Shown: one piece after another, positions 37,634-46,160 of the stretch
Position numbering within the stretch: position 1 is the stretch's first letter
Layout: every line of letters begins with the position of its first letter
Assembly: GCF_011306175.1 (NCBI RefSeq)
Contig: NZ_CP049913.1
Span: 2,232,001-2,296,000, forward strand
From: Vibrio sp. HDW18
Lineage (GTDB): Bacteria > Pseudomonadota > Gammaproteobacteria > Enterobacterales > Vibrionaceae
Reading direction: 5' to 3'
Length of the DNA: 64,000 bases
Translations under genes and position numbers: made by a program
Notes under the pieces: model-generated
What the model saw: only the letters and a program-made list of their open reading frames with translations
The model's database searches: none
What the model was told of the DNA's origin: nothing

Positions 37634-39697
37634 ATGGGAAATTTTGCACCTATTTTGCCTAAAGTTGGCCAACTACTGCATGGGGCGGATTATAACCCTG
37701 AGCAGTGGTTGGATCGTCCTGATATTCTGGAAAAAGATATCGAATTGATGCGCCAGACCCAGTGTAATGTGATGTCGGTTGGGATCTTTAGCTGGGCGAG
37801 CTTAGAGCCACAAGAAGGCGTGTTTGATTTTGCTTGGCTTGATGATGTACTCGATCGTCTAGCGCGTAACCACATTCATGTGTTGCTGGCTACCCCAAGT
37901 GGCGCACGTCCTGCCTGGTTATCGCAGCGCTATCCTAGCGTGCTGCGAGTTAATGCTGCGCGAGTAAAACAATTGCATGGCGGGCGTCATAATCACTGCT
38001 ATACCTCGCCGCAATATCGCGAAAAAGTACGAATTATCAATACCCAATTAGCCGAGCGTTATTCCAGCCACCCAGCGGTGATTGGTTGGCATATCTCCAA
38101 TGAATATGGTGGCGATTGCCACTGTGCGGATTGCCAGAACGCTTTTCGTGAATGGTTGCAACAGCGCTACACCAGCTTAGATGAGCTGAATCAGAAATGG
38201 TGGAGTAAGTTTTGGAGCCACACCTATCAAAATTGGGATCAGTTAGAGTCGCCATCACCGATTGGGGAAAGTGCGGTTCACGGGCAAAATTTGGACTGGA
38301 AACGCTTTGTCACCGAGCAAGTGACCGATTTCTGTTTACAAGAAATTAAACCCCTTAAGGCAGTGAATCCACACTTACCGGTCACGGCAAATCTGATGGA
38401 ATACTTTTACGACTACGACTATTGGAAGTTGAGTAAAGTGATTGATATTGCATCCTGGGATAGCTATCCGCTATGGCATAAGGGAGAGGATGATGTAGCG
38501 TTAGCCTGCTATACCGCTATGTATCACGACTTGATGAGAACCTTGAAGCAGCAACCGTTCTTATTGATGGAATCCACCCCAAGTCAAACGAACTGGCAGC
38601 CGATCACTAAGTTGAAAAAGCCGGGTATGCATCTGCTCTCTTCAATTCAGGCGGTGGCGCACGGTTCGGATTCGGTACAATATTTTCAGTGGCGTAAAAG
38701 CCGTGGATCATCGGAAAAATTCCACGGCGCTGTGGTTGATCATGTCGGTCATGTGGATACGCGCGTTGGCAAAGAGGTGGCCCAAGTTGGCGCATGGCTT
38801 GCGCAGCACTCGTCATTAGCCGGCAGTCGCACTGCAGCACAAGTGGCAATTATCTTTGATTGGGAAAGTCGCTGGGCGATGGATGATGCGCAAGGCCCTC
38901 GTAACCAAGGGCTCAATTATGAGCACACCGTGAACCAACATTACCGTGGTTTTTGGGAGCAGGGTATTAACTGTGACATTATCGAACAGTTGAGCGATTT
39001 TTCACCTTATAAAGTGATTGTCGCTCCCATGCTGTATTTGATTAAACCCGGTGTCGCGGAGCGCTTGGAGCAGTTTGTGCAACAAGGTGGAGTGTTAGTG
39101 GCTACTTATTGGAGCGGGATTGTTGATCAGCACGATCTGTGCTTCTTGGGCGGTTTCCCAGGTGGTGAAAATAGCCCGCTGCGGCGAACGCTTGGGATCT
39201 GGGCAGAAGAGATCGATTCTTTATACGATGAAGAGCGAGTCGCTGTGGTCGCGGATGACTCGACAGAGTTTGGTTTGCACGGCACTTATCAAGCTCATCA
39301 CCTATGTGAGCGGATCCACTTGGAAACGGCTCAGGCACTAGCCAGTTACGGCAGTGACTTTTTTGCTGCTACGCCGGCGGTGACTCAGCATCAGTATGGT
39401 TCGGGTTGTGCGTACTATATCGCCTCAAGAAATGATCTACGTTTCCACCAGGATTTCTACCGAGCTATTGCTCAGCGTCACCAAATCACTCCTTGCTTGA
39501 ATGTGGATTTACCATCCGGAGTCTCGATCACTGAGCGGCATAACCAGCTAGGTCGATATCTGTTTGTGATGAATTTCAATCCGTATCCGGTTGAGGTGAA
39601 TTTGCACGCTGAGGCATTGATAAACATGGCGTCAGGTAGCAAGGTGGATGGTGTGTTATCGCTAGCTGCGTATGGTGTTTGTGTATTGCAGCGCTAG
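37634..39697 (+). CDS. ganA: Beta-galactosidase, GH42
   Basis: A 687-residue enzyme without a signal peptide, so it acts in the cytoplasm on imported oligosaccharides. The GH42 acid/base Glu lies in WHISNEYGGDCHCADC, which also holds the zinc-cluster cysteines, and the nucleophile Glu in LLMESTPSQTNWQ. Trimerisation and C-terminal domains follow, giving normal length. I use the ATG at 37634, with TAGGAG 8 bases upstream; an in-frame ATG at 37613 lacks a good SD. Last gene before a terminator. Confidence 0.93.
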   Translation: MGNFAPILPKVGQLLHGADYNPEQWLDRPDILEKDIELMRQTQCNVMSVGIFSWASLEPQEGVFDFAWLDDVLDRLARNHIHVLLATPSGARPAWLSQRYPSVLRVNAARVKQLHGGRHNHCYTSPQYREKVRIINTQLAERYSSHPAVIGWHISNEYGGDCHCADCQNAFREWLQQRYTSLDELNQKWWSKFWSHTYQNWDQLESPSPIGESAVHGQNLDWKRFVTEQVTDFCLQEIKPLKAVNPHLPVTANLMEYFYDYDYWKLSKVIDIASWDSYPLWHKGEDDVALACYTAMYHDLMRTLKQQPFLLMESTPSQTNWQPITKLKKPGMHLLSSIQAVAHGSDSVQYFQWRKSRGSSEKFHGAVVDHVGHVDTRVGKEVAQVGAWLAQHSSLAGSRTAAQVAIIFDWESRWAMDDAQGPRNQGLNYEHTVNQHYRGFWEQGINCDIIEQLSDFSPYKVIVAPMLYLIKPGVAERLEQFVQQGGVLVATYWSGIVDQHDLCFLGGFPGGENSPLRRTLGIWAEEIDSLYDEERVAVVADDSTEFGLHGTYQAHHLCERIHLETAQALASYGSDFFAATPAVTQHQYGSGCAYYIASRNDLRFHQDFYRAIAQRHQITPCLNVDLPSGVSITERHNQLGRYLFVMNFNPYPVEVNLHAEALINMASGSKVDGVLSLAAYGVCVLQR

Positions 39698-39721
39698 ACA
39701 TATCGCTTTTATTAACATCTG

Positions 39722-39750
39722 GCCGACTCAGCAATGAGTCGGCTTTTTTA
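39722..39750 (+). terminator. Terminator after GH42 gene
   Basis: GCCGACTCAGCAATGAGTCGGC followed by six T and an A. Confidence 0.93.
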
Positions 39751-39824
39751 TTGGCTGAGCATGGGCTTATGCCGTGATGATTTTGTGATCAATTTAGCAG
39801 AACCATCATCTTCTCAATTATTGG

Positions 39825-39838
39825 TGGTAACGTTTACA
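39825..39838 (+). promoter_or_regulatory. GalR-type operator before the porin gene
   Basis: TGGTAACGTTTACA, the reverse orientation of the operators at galE, lies 118 bases before the porin ATG, placing the porin in the same regulon. Confidence 0.6.
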
Positions 39839-39955
39839 CAAGTGTGAGCTATTTATAATTTCTGAACAATGATCTTCGCTATAGTAACGGCGAAACATAA
39901 GGAAGCGCCTGTATTGGGCGACAACAATAAAAACTGAAAAATTAAGGACATATTG

Positions 39956-41218
39956 ATGAAGATGAACTTAAAACCTCTGGTTCCTGCTATTCTCGCTGCT
40001 TTATCGACTCTACCTGTCCAGGCGGTGGACTTTACTGGCTATGTACGCTCTGGCCTTGGCATCTCCAATAATGGTGGTGGTGTTAAAGGTGGGGATGAGT
40101 TGGCTAAGAGCAAATTAGGTCGTTTAGGTAATGAATTTGATACCTATTCGGAAATCGGCTTAGGGCAAGAGCTGTATAATGAGGATGGCAAAAGCTTTTA
40201 CTTTGAAAGCATGTTTGCTATGTCGGCTGATGGCAATTTAGAGTCAGAAGAGACTGCGAAAGATTCGGCGAACTTTGCCATCAAGCAGCTCAATTTACAG
40301 GCTAAAGGCTTTATTGCTGCCGCGCCAGAAGCCACGATTTGGGCGGGTAAGCGCTTTTATCAACGCCACGATCTACACATTATTGATACCAAATATTGGA
40401 ATATTTCCGGCTATGGCTTTGGTGTTGAAGGGCTAAATCTTGGTTCTGGTGCGTTATCTGCCGCGATTATCCGCGGAGATCAAGATGTGAATATTAATTA
40501 CGTCGATATTCGCTATGCTGGTTTTTCCCCATGGCAAGGCGCTTGGACCGAGTTTGGTATTGATTACGCATTACCCAACCCGACCGATAGTGAAAAAGAG
40601 AGTGGAAAAGATTTTGATAATGGCTTGATGTTAACGGCAGAGCTCAGCCAAAGCTTTAGCCGCGGTTACAACAAAACTGTATTGCAATACGCTGACAGTG
40701 GTCTGGCGCAGAATATGGTCTCACAAGGTGGTGGCTGGTTCGACGCTTGGACTGGTGATGTCAACAGTGCTAAAGGTTATCGTATCATCAATACCGGTGA
40801 TTTTAATCTCAGTGAAAAAATCTCCTTTAACCATGTGCTGACTTATGGTTATGCAAAAAATCATGGTGATGTATGGGTAGATGCTGGCAATGATATTTGG
40901 GAGCATCGTATTTATAAAGATGAAGATCTGTTCTCGGCGGTGATCCGCCCGCAGTATGCTTGGTCTAAGCATCATAAGACCGTGCTTGAGCTTGGCTACT
41001 ATACACAAACCAAAACATCGAAATCTGGTGTCGAAGAAAAATCGGGCGGACAAAAATTCACTGTGGCACAAGTGCTGAGTGCCGGTGAGTATTTGTTTGT
41101 GCGCCCAGAGATGCGTCTGTATGCCAGTTATCTAAAAGATAATGAAGAAAAATCATTTAATGATGGTCGTGATCAAGACGATATTAAATTTGGCGTACAA
41201 ATTGAAGCTTGGTTCTAA
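39956..41218 (+). CDS. Maltoporin-like (LamB family) sugar porin
   Basis: A 420-residue outer-membrane protein with a signal peptide ending near PVQAVDF. LamB hallmarks: FTGYVRSGLGIS at the mature start, WAGKRFYQRHDLHIIDTKYWNISGYGFGVE in the middle, and an aromatic end (FGVQIEAWF). By context it likely admits galacto-oligosaccharides. The ATG at 39956 has TAAGGA 7 bases upstream. It has its own promoter and operator and its own terminator. Confidence 0.88.
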   Translation: MKMNLKPLVPAILAALSTLPVQAVDFTGYVRSGLGISNNGGGVKGGDELAKSKLGRLGNEFDTYSEIGLGQELYNEDGKSFYFESMFAMSADGNLESEETAKDSANFAIKQLNLQAKGFIAAAPEATIWAGKRFYQRHDLHIIDTKYWNISGYGFGVEGLNLGSGALSAAIIRGDQDVNINYVDIRYAGFSPWQGAWTEFGIDYALPNPTDSEKESGKDFDNGLMLTAELSQSFSRGYNKTVLQYADSGLAQNMVSQGGGWFDAWTGDVNSAKGYRIINTGDFNLSEKISFNHVLTYGYAKNHGDVWVDAGNDIWEHRIYKDEDLFSAVIRPQYAWSKHHKTVLELGYYTQTKTSKSGVEEKSGGQKFTVAQVLSAGEYLFVRPEMRLYASYLKDNEEKSFNDGRDQDDIKFGVQIEAWF

Positions 41219-41227
41219 TCCATGTTT

Positions 41228-41255
41228 TTGGGCAGCATGTTTGCTGCCCTTTTTA
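41228..41255 (+). terminator. Terminator after porin gene
   Basis: GGGCAGCATGTTTGCTGCCC followed by TTTTT. Confidence 0.92.
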
Positions 41256-41377
41256 AATTTCACGTAATTAAATGATCGTTATTTATCATTATCACTCAGT
41301 CGTATATTTACTGCCATTATTCAGTTTGTTTACATTTCCCTCATTGGTTGCCACATTCAACTGCCCACAGGTTATAT

Positions 41378-43114
41378 ATGAATCTATTCGCATTCAAAAA
41401 TAAAATATTAATATTGATGATGACAACAATCGTAGCCACTATCGCAGTGTCTTTTATTAGTGTTAAAAGTGTGATTAATGATTATATTTATCAATCGTCA
41501 ATGCAAGATATCGCGAAAGATGTGTCATTAATTGAAGATAACATTAATGAATATCTACAGGGCAAATTGAATTTGGTGGATAGTATTGAATTTGGGATTA
41601 TGCACATCAAATCGACCAAAGATAAACTGGATTTTGCTCGCGTGGTTAAAGTTATGAATAGAATGGCGCTGAGTGATGAAGGCAGTATGGCCGATGAGCA
41701 GGTGCAGCAATACATTCAATTAGCTCATGCCCATCAAGAAGGGCTGCAGGTCGGTGAGGTGGTACAGCAGGCCGAGCAATTGAGCTTAACCTTGTCGCGT
41801 AAGAAAAAGAATATCGTCGATTTTTTTGTATTGGACCTGCATAAGCTCGGATCTTTGATTGAAAAATTTTCCCGTGAGGGAAGCTATTTTGAATTGATTG
41901 CAGAAAATGGTGTGATGATTTATAGCAATAAACCCTCCGTAACTAATTTGCAAAAATCGCAGCGTACCTTAACCATAGGCAATCGGGGCTGGCAACTCAT
42001 CAGTTATATTGATCAACAATTTATTGCTGAGCAAACCACACGCATTAATACAAAAATAAATATTTATTTAATGAGCTGTGCTCTGGTTATGTTGCTATTA
42101 AGCAGTGTTGTATTGCAATTATTATTGCGTCCAGTCGATCGGCTGAGAAATTTAGTCCAAGGCTTAACGGCAGGCGAGGCTGATTTAACGCAACGTTTAA
42201 CCGTGCATAGCCGAGATGAATTGGGTCAAATATCGCAAGCGATCAATCATTTTATGGGGCAAATTCAAGAGATATTTGTCCAAATTAAACGCACTAACTT
42301 GGAGATTGCACCGTTTATCGTGCAATTAAATGACCAAGCGAAAAATAACATGTTGTCTGCTGAGCAGCACAGTGATCAAACTCAGGATATTGTTAAAGCT
42401 ATGCACAGTGTGACTTTACTGTCTAATCAGGCGCAGCACAGCAGTGTGCAAGCGGCGGAGTTTGTGCAGAGCGTTAAACAGCAGATGAATCAATCTGCGC
42501 AGGCTGGACGCACCGCATCAGGCAGTATGGATACTCTCGCTCAAGATGTACAAGCGATGGCCGATCAAGTGCAGCAAATTACCCAAGATTCGCAAGCGAT
42601 TAGCGATATTTTGCATACGATTAAGCAAATTGCCGATCAAACTAATTTACTGGCATTAAATGCTGCGATTGAAGCGGCGCGGGCAGGGGAAAGTGGTCGC
42701 GGTTTTGCGGTCGTGGCGGAAGAGGTCAGAACTCTTGCGGCACGAACCGGCTCTTGTACCACCCAAATTGATGATCTGTTAACCCAATTTACCCAGACCA
42801 CCCACACGATCCATCAAAAAATGGCCTCGACCCAGCACAACTGCCATAGCTCAGAAGCGAGTTCTGCGACTCTGGTCGCGCTGCTCGATGAGATGACCAT
42901 AGCCATCGACCATATCCTTAACCACAATTTAAGCGTTTCAGATCTGGTCACGCAACAAACGCAAGTGATCAGTTCTGTCAACGACACCATGACTGATCTC
43001 AATCAGATCGTCGCCAATATGAGCCAAAATGAAAAAATAGCTTATCAAGCCTGTGAGCAGCTCACGCAAATGTCGGCTGCGCTTAGTCAGTATATCCAGC
43101 GATTTCGAACCTAG
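41378..43114 (+). CDS. Methyl-accepting chemotaxis protein
   Basis: A 578-residue chemoreceptor: N-terminal membrane helix (about residues 8-30), a periplasmic ligand domain of about 165 residues (Cache-like by pattern, e.g. [15 protein letters not shown]), a second membrane helix (about 222-242), HAMP, and a cytoplasmic signalling hairpin with the conserved tip [21 protein letters not shown] use the ATG at 41378 rather than a TTG at 41348 because AGG lies just upstream and the helix follows at once. Its place after the sugar porin suggests it senses galactose-containing sugars, but no ligand can be read from sequence. Confidence 0.9.
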   Translation: MNLFAFKNKILILMMTTIVATIAVSFISVKSVINDYIYQSSMQDIAKDVSLIEDNINEYLQGKLNLVDSIEFGIMHIKSTKDKLDFARVVKVMNRMALSDEGSMADEQVQQYIQLAHAHQEGLQVGEVVQQAEQLSLTLSRKKKNIVDFFVLDLHKLGSLIEKFSREGSYFELIAENGVMIYSNKPSVTNLQKSQRTLTIGNRGWQLISYIDQQFIAEQTTRINTKINIYLMSCALVMLLLSSVVLQLLLRPVDRLRNLVQGLTAGEADLTQRLTVHSRDELGQISQAINHFMGQIQEIFVQIKRTNLEIAPFIVQLNDQAKNNMLSAEQHSDQTQDIVKAMHSVTLLSNQAQHSSVQAAEFVQSVKQQMNQSAQAGRTASGSMDTLAQDVQAMADQVQQITQDSQAISDILHTIKQIADQTNLLALNAAIEAARAGESGRGFAVVAEEVRTLAARTGSCTTQIDDLLTQFTQTTHTIHQKMASTQHNCHSSEASSATLVALLDEMTIAIDHILNHNLSVSDLVTQQTQVISSVNDTMTDLNQIVANMSQNEKIAYQACEQLTQMSAALSQYIQRFRT

Positions 43115-43141
43115 AGGCCGGAATTACTTGAGCGATTGCGG

Positions 43142-44113
43142 CTAAGCGGATTGATGGAATGATTTTCGCCACTGATTTGGGCTGACGCCATAGCGCAATT
43201 TGAATTTTTCTCGCAGCAGCATGGCCGAGCTAAAACCGGTTTTGGCAACGATCTGTTCTAATGATAAATCGGTTGATTCAAGGAGTTCTTGTACTAGATT
43301 GAGCCGCTCACTGATCAGCCATTCGCCGAATGCCATGCCGGTAGCCTTATGGAATTTGCGCGTGAAGGTTCGGCGAGTCATGGCGGTCGAATTGGCTAAT
43401 TCATCTAAATTGTATTTTTGATCAAGTTGTGAGCGGATAGTGACGAGTAATTGGTTGATCCTTGAATCTGAAGTGGTAACAGGGATTGGCCGGTCAATAA
43501 ATTGCGCTTGTCCGCCAGCACGATACGGAGCGACCACCATGCGTCTGGCGAGGCGGTTGGCGATGGTGCTGCTGTAATATTGACGGACAATGTATAAGCA
43601 GCAATCAATACTCGCCGCGGTTCCAGCCGAGGTGATCACGCCGCCATCTTCGACATACAGCGCATTGGTATCTAGGTGGGTGTCTACAAAACGTTGGGTA
43701 AAATCTTGCTCTAATTCCCAATGCATCGCCGCTCGCTTACCCGCCAGCAAGCCGGCATAAGCCAGCACATAGCCACCGAGGCACAAACCGACGACTAATG
43801 CCCCACGCGCATGTGCACGGCGCAAGTGACTCAGTAGAGCGGGGTTGGGCTTTTCATCCGCCGCTCGCCAATAGGGAACAATAATAATATCGCTGTGCTC
43901 AAGCGCCGCTAAACCCACTTGGGTATGAATTTCCATCCCAAGATTGGACAGGAGTGGTCCTTCCTCGCCAGCCACCCACTGCAGATCAAAGAGGGTTTGG
44001 TGTAAGGTTTCTGGGCCAAAGACTAAGCTTGGAACCGAAATATGGAAGGGACTAAAGTGATTAAATACCACCACGCTGACCCGTGGGGGAGTGTGTTTGG
44101 TCATATAAGGCAT
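43142..44113 (-). CDS. GlxA/FtrA-type AraC regulator with DJ-1/PfpI domain
   Basis: A 323-residue regulator. The N-terminal half is a DJ-1/PfpI-like domain with the nucleophile-elbow motif VGLCLGGYVLAYAGLL and the partner loop GVITSAGTAASIDCCLYIV. The C-terminal half holds two AraC HTH motifs (NLDELANSTAMTRRTFTRKFHKATG and LEQIVAKTGFSSAMLLREKFKLRYGVSP). Start codon is uncertain: GTG at 44116, ATG at 44113 or ATG at 44104 are possible and none has a clear SD. Target genes are unknown; the lactonase-like gene next door is in the same direction upstream. Confidence 0.88.
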   Translation of the reverse strand: MPYMTKHTPPRVSVVVFNHFSPFHISVPSLVFGPETLHQTLFDLQWVAGEEGPLLSNLGMEIHTQVGLAALEHSDIIIVPYWRAADEKPNPALLSHLRRAHARGALVVGLCLGGYVLAYAGLLAGKRAAMHWELEQDFTQRFVDTHLDTNALYVEDGGVITSAGTAASIDCCLYIVRQYYSSTIANRLARRMVVAPYRAGGQAQFIDRPIPVTTSDSRINQLLVTIRSQLDQKYNLDELANSTAMTRRTFTRKFHKATGMAFGEWLISERLNLVQELLESTDLSLEQIVAKTGFSSAMLLREKFKLRYGVSPNQWRKSFHQSA

Positions 44114-44202
44114 CACAAGTTATCTCAAACAATAGAACTCTAAAAACAGCGCTCAAAAACCACAGGGTAATAGTCACTATAGCCCTGTGGTTGATTATTG
44201 GC

Positions 44203-45057
44203 TTAGAGTTTAATCACATCACCTTGCTTTGGCACAATCACGCGATCACTTAGCTTGTTTTCAGTGACATAAGCTCGCATTTCATCACTGGTCACTGTCA
44301 TATGGTTAACTGCATCCATATGCACTGTGATGATTTTTGCCTCTGGCAGCATAGCGTAAGCGCGGCGGATGTCTTGTTTGCTCATGATGATGCCATCATC
44401 CGGGAAGGCGAGCGTGCGCGCATCACCCGTATTGACAATCAGCACCTGAGGCTGATGTTTGAAGATGGCTTTATTCACATCGGCGGTCCATACCGTATCT
44501 CCTACCAAATAAGTGGTTGGATGGCCTTCGGCTTTAAAAACCACGCCCATGGCTTCTCCTAACAATTCTGCGAGTGGCGTGGCGTACATTTCTGCCGTGC
44601 CATGTGCACCATGGGTTTTGACTAAGGTGACGTTATCCACTTGCAGTGTATCGTGCAGCACTTGGACATTGCTAAATCCTTGTGCGCGGATCAACTGAGC
44701 ATCTTGCTCATGTTGGGCAATGATCAGCATCGATTTTGGTAATTGATCTTGCGCGGCAGGATCCCAGTGATCAAGGTGGGTATGGGTAACAATCACGCCA
44801 TCAACATCATGATAGATTTTTTCAACAGTCAGAGGCAGATCCGTTAATGGATTGCGTAAGTGGCTGTTGTGTGAGCCTTCAAAGCCGGGATAGGCGCCTT
44901 TATTGGCGAGCATAGGGTCAATTAAAAATGTTTTATTGGCAATGTGCAGTTTTCCGGTCGCACTGCGTAAATGTTGATAGCTATCGGCCGCGAATGTCAA
45001 TGTGCTCAACGTGGCGCAGGTTAAAACAACACAACTGAGTAAAGTGCTTAATTTCAT
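44203..45057 (-). CDS. Periplasmic metallo-beta-lactamase-fold hydrolase (UlaG-like)
   Basis: A 284-residue protein with a signal peptide (cleavage near LTFAADS). The metal site is shown by THTHLDHWDP, with further ligands in LVGDTVW and TVHMDAVNH. Family members include the lactonase UlaG and related hydrolases, but this one is exported. The substrate is unknown. It lies upstream of the GlxA-type regulator on the same strand with 89 bases between. Confidence 0.82.
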   Translation of the reverse strand: MKLSTLLSCVVLTCATLSTLTFAADSYQHLRSATGKLHIANKTFLIDPMLANKGAYPGFEGSHNSHLRNPLTDLPLTVEKIYHDVDGVIVTHTHLDHWDPAAQDQLPKSMLIIAQHEQDAQLIRAQGFSNVQVLHDTLQVDNVTLVKTHGAHGTAEMYATPLAELLGEAMGVVFKAEGHPTTYLVGDTVWTADVNKAIFKHQPQVLIVNTGDARTLAFPDDGIIMSKQDIRRAYAMLPEAKIITVHMDAVNHMTVTSDEMRAYVTENKLSDRVIVPKQGDVIKL

Positions 45058-45227
45058 CGTATTTCTCTCGATAGGTGGAAGAGTTCAGTGGTGCTTATTT
45101 TAGGTGATTGGCGATTGGCAAACAGTGGCTTAAAGGACATATAACGCAGTGATCGGGACAAAATGGGCGAGCGTCAAATCGCAAGGTGATTGGTGCCCTT
45201 ACATACCGATAGTTCGCTGAGTTTTAT

Positions 45228-46160
45228 TCACCATTCATTGCGCGGTTGATCCAACACACGCACCGACATGCTGGCGGCGGAGGTGCGGTTATCGACCGCG
45301 AGCTTTTTATAGATCTGTTCGAGATGCTTATTCACGGTGCGTGGACTCATCGCAAGTATTTGGGCAATTTCCCAGTTGGTTTTGCCAAAACAGATCCAAT
45401 ACAGCACTTCGGATTCACGTTTAGTCAGATTAAACTCCACGCGTAAATCTTCTGCCGTTCCGGCTTGTTTCGGCAACTGGATCCGGATCAATTGGTGGTT
45501 GTGGTCATGCTCTCCGGCCAAGCTGGCCTCAAGTGGCGAGTCAAATTGAGTCAGCGTTAATGGTATTGCGGTATCACTTTGATTCAGCCAGCGCGCAATG
45601 TCGGTTTGTAGCTGTGCCCAAGTTTGGGTGAGATGATAGGCACTATCAGCGCAGTGATTGCTCTCACACAACAGCTTCTGAGCTTGTGGCGTGGCCCACG
45701 CTAAATCGCCGTGCTGAGAAACGCAAAACAGAAACTGACCGGCATAATCGAGCGCGGCTTGTGCTGATTTTGCCACTTGCGCGTTGTGGCTATGTACCCG
45801 AATGCGCGCGAGTACCTCTGCTGGCACCACAGGTTTGGTCATATAGTCGACCCCGCCAGCTTCAAAGCCTTTAATTACATGCTGGGAGTCATTCAGGCCA
45901 GTCATAAAGATGATCGGTGTGGCGGGCAGTTTTTCCTTTAATCGCAAGCAAGTTTCAAAACCATCTAATTTGGGCATCACCGCATCTAACAAAATAATAT
46001 CGGGCTGAATTTTGTCGACAATTGATAGCGCTTGATAGCCATCGAGTGCGACCAGTACGCTAAGCCCTGCTTGATTGAGATTCGCATTGAGCATGCCCAA
46101 TGACTCTGGGGAGTCATCCACCACTAGGGCGATGATGTTTTTTGCTGAGAAGCCGCTCAT
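45228..46160 (-). CDS. LuxR-family response regulator paired with NCS1-kinase fusion
   Basis: A 310-residue two-component regulator. Residues 8-125 form a receiver domain (VVDDSPES, phosphoacceptor Asp59 in IILLDAVMPKLDG, switch Lys109 in YMTKPVVPAEVLARI). A linker of about 115 residues with no recognised fold follows. The C-terminal LuxR HTH is at about 245-305 (LTKRESEVLYWICFGKTNWEIAQILAMSPRTVNKHLEQIYKKL). Its start overlaps the kinase stop (ATGA), so the two are co-translated. It faces the urtA promoter divergently and is the likely direct activator of the urea genes. Confidence 0.9.
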   Translation of the reverse strand: MSGFSAKNIIALVVDDSPESLGMLNANLNQAGLSVLVALDGYQALSIVDKIQPDIILLDAVMPKLDGFETCLRLKEKLPATPIIFMTGLNDSQHVIKGFEAGGVDYMTKPVVPAEVLARIRVHSHNAQVAKSAQAALDYAGQFLFCVSQHGDLAWATPQAQKLLCESNHCADSAYHLTQTWAQLQTDIARWLNQSDTAIPLTLTQFDSPLEASLAGEHDHNHQLIRIQLPKQAGTAEDLRVEFNLTKRESEVLYWICFGKTNWEIAQILAMSPRTVNKHLEQIYKKLAVDNRTSAASMSVRVLDQPRNEW

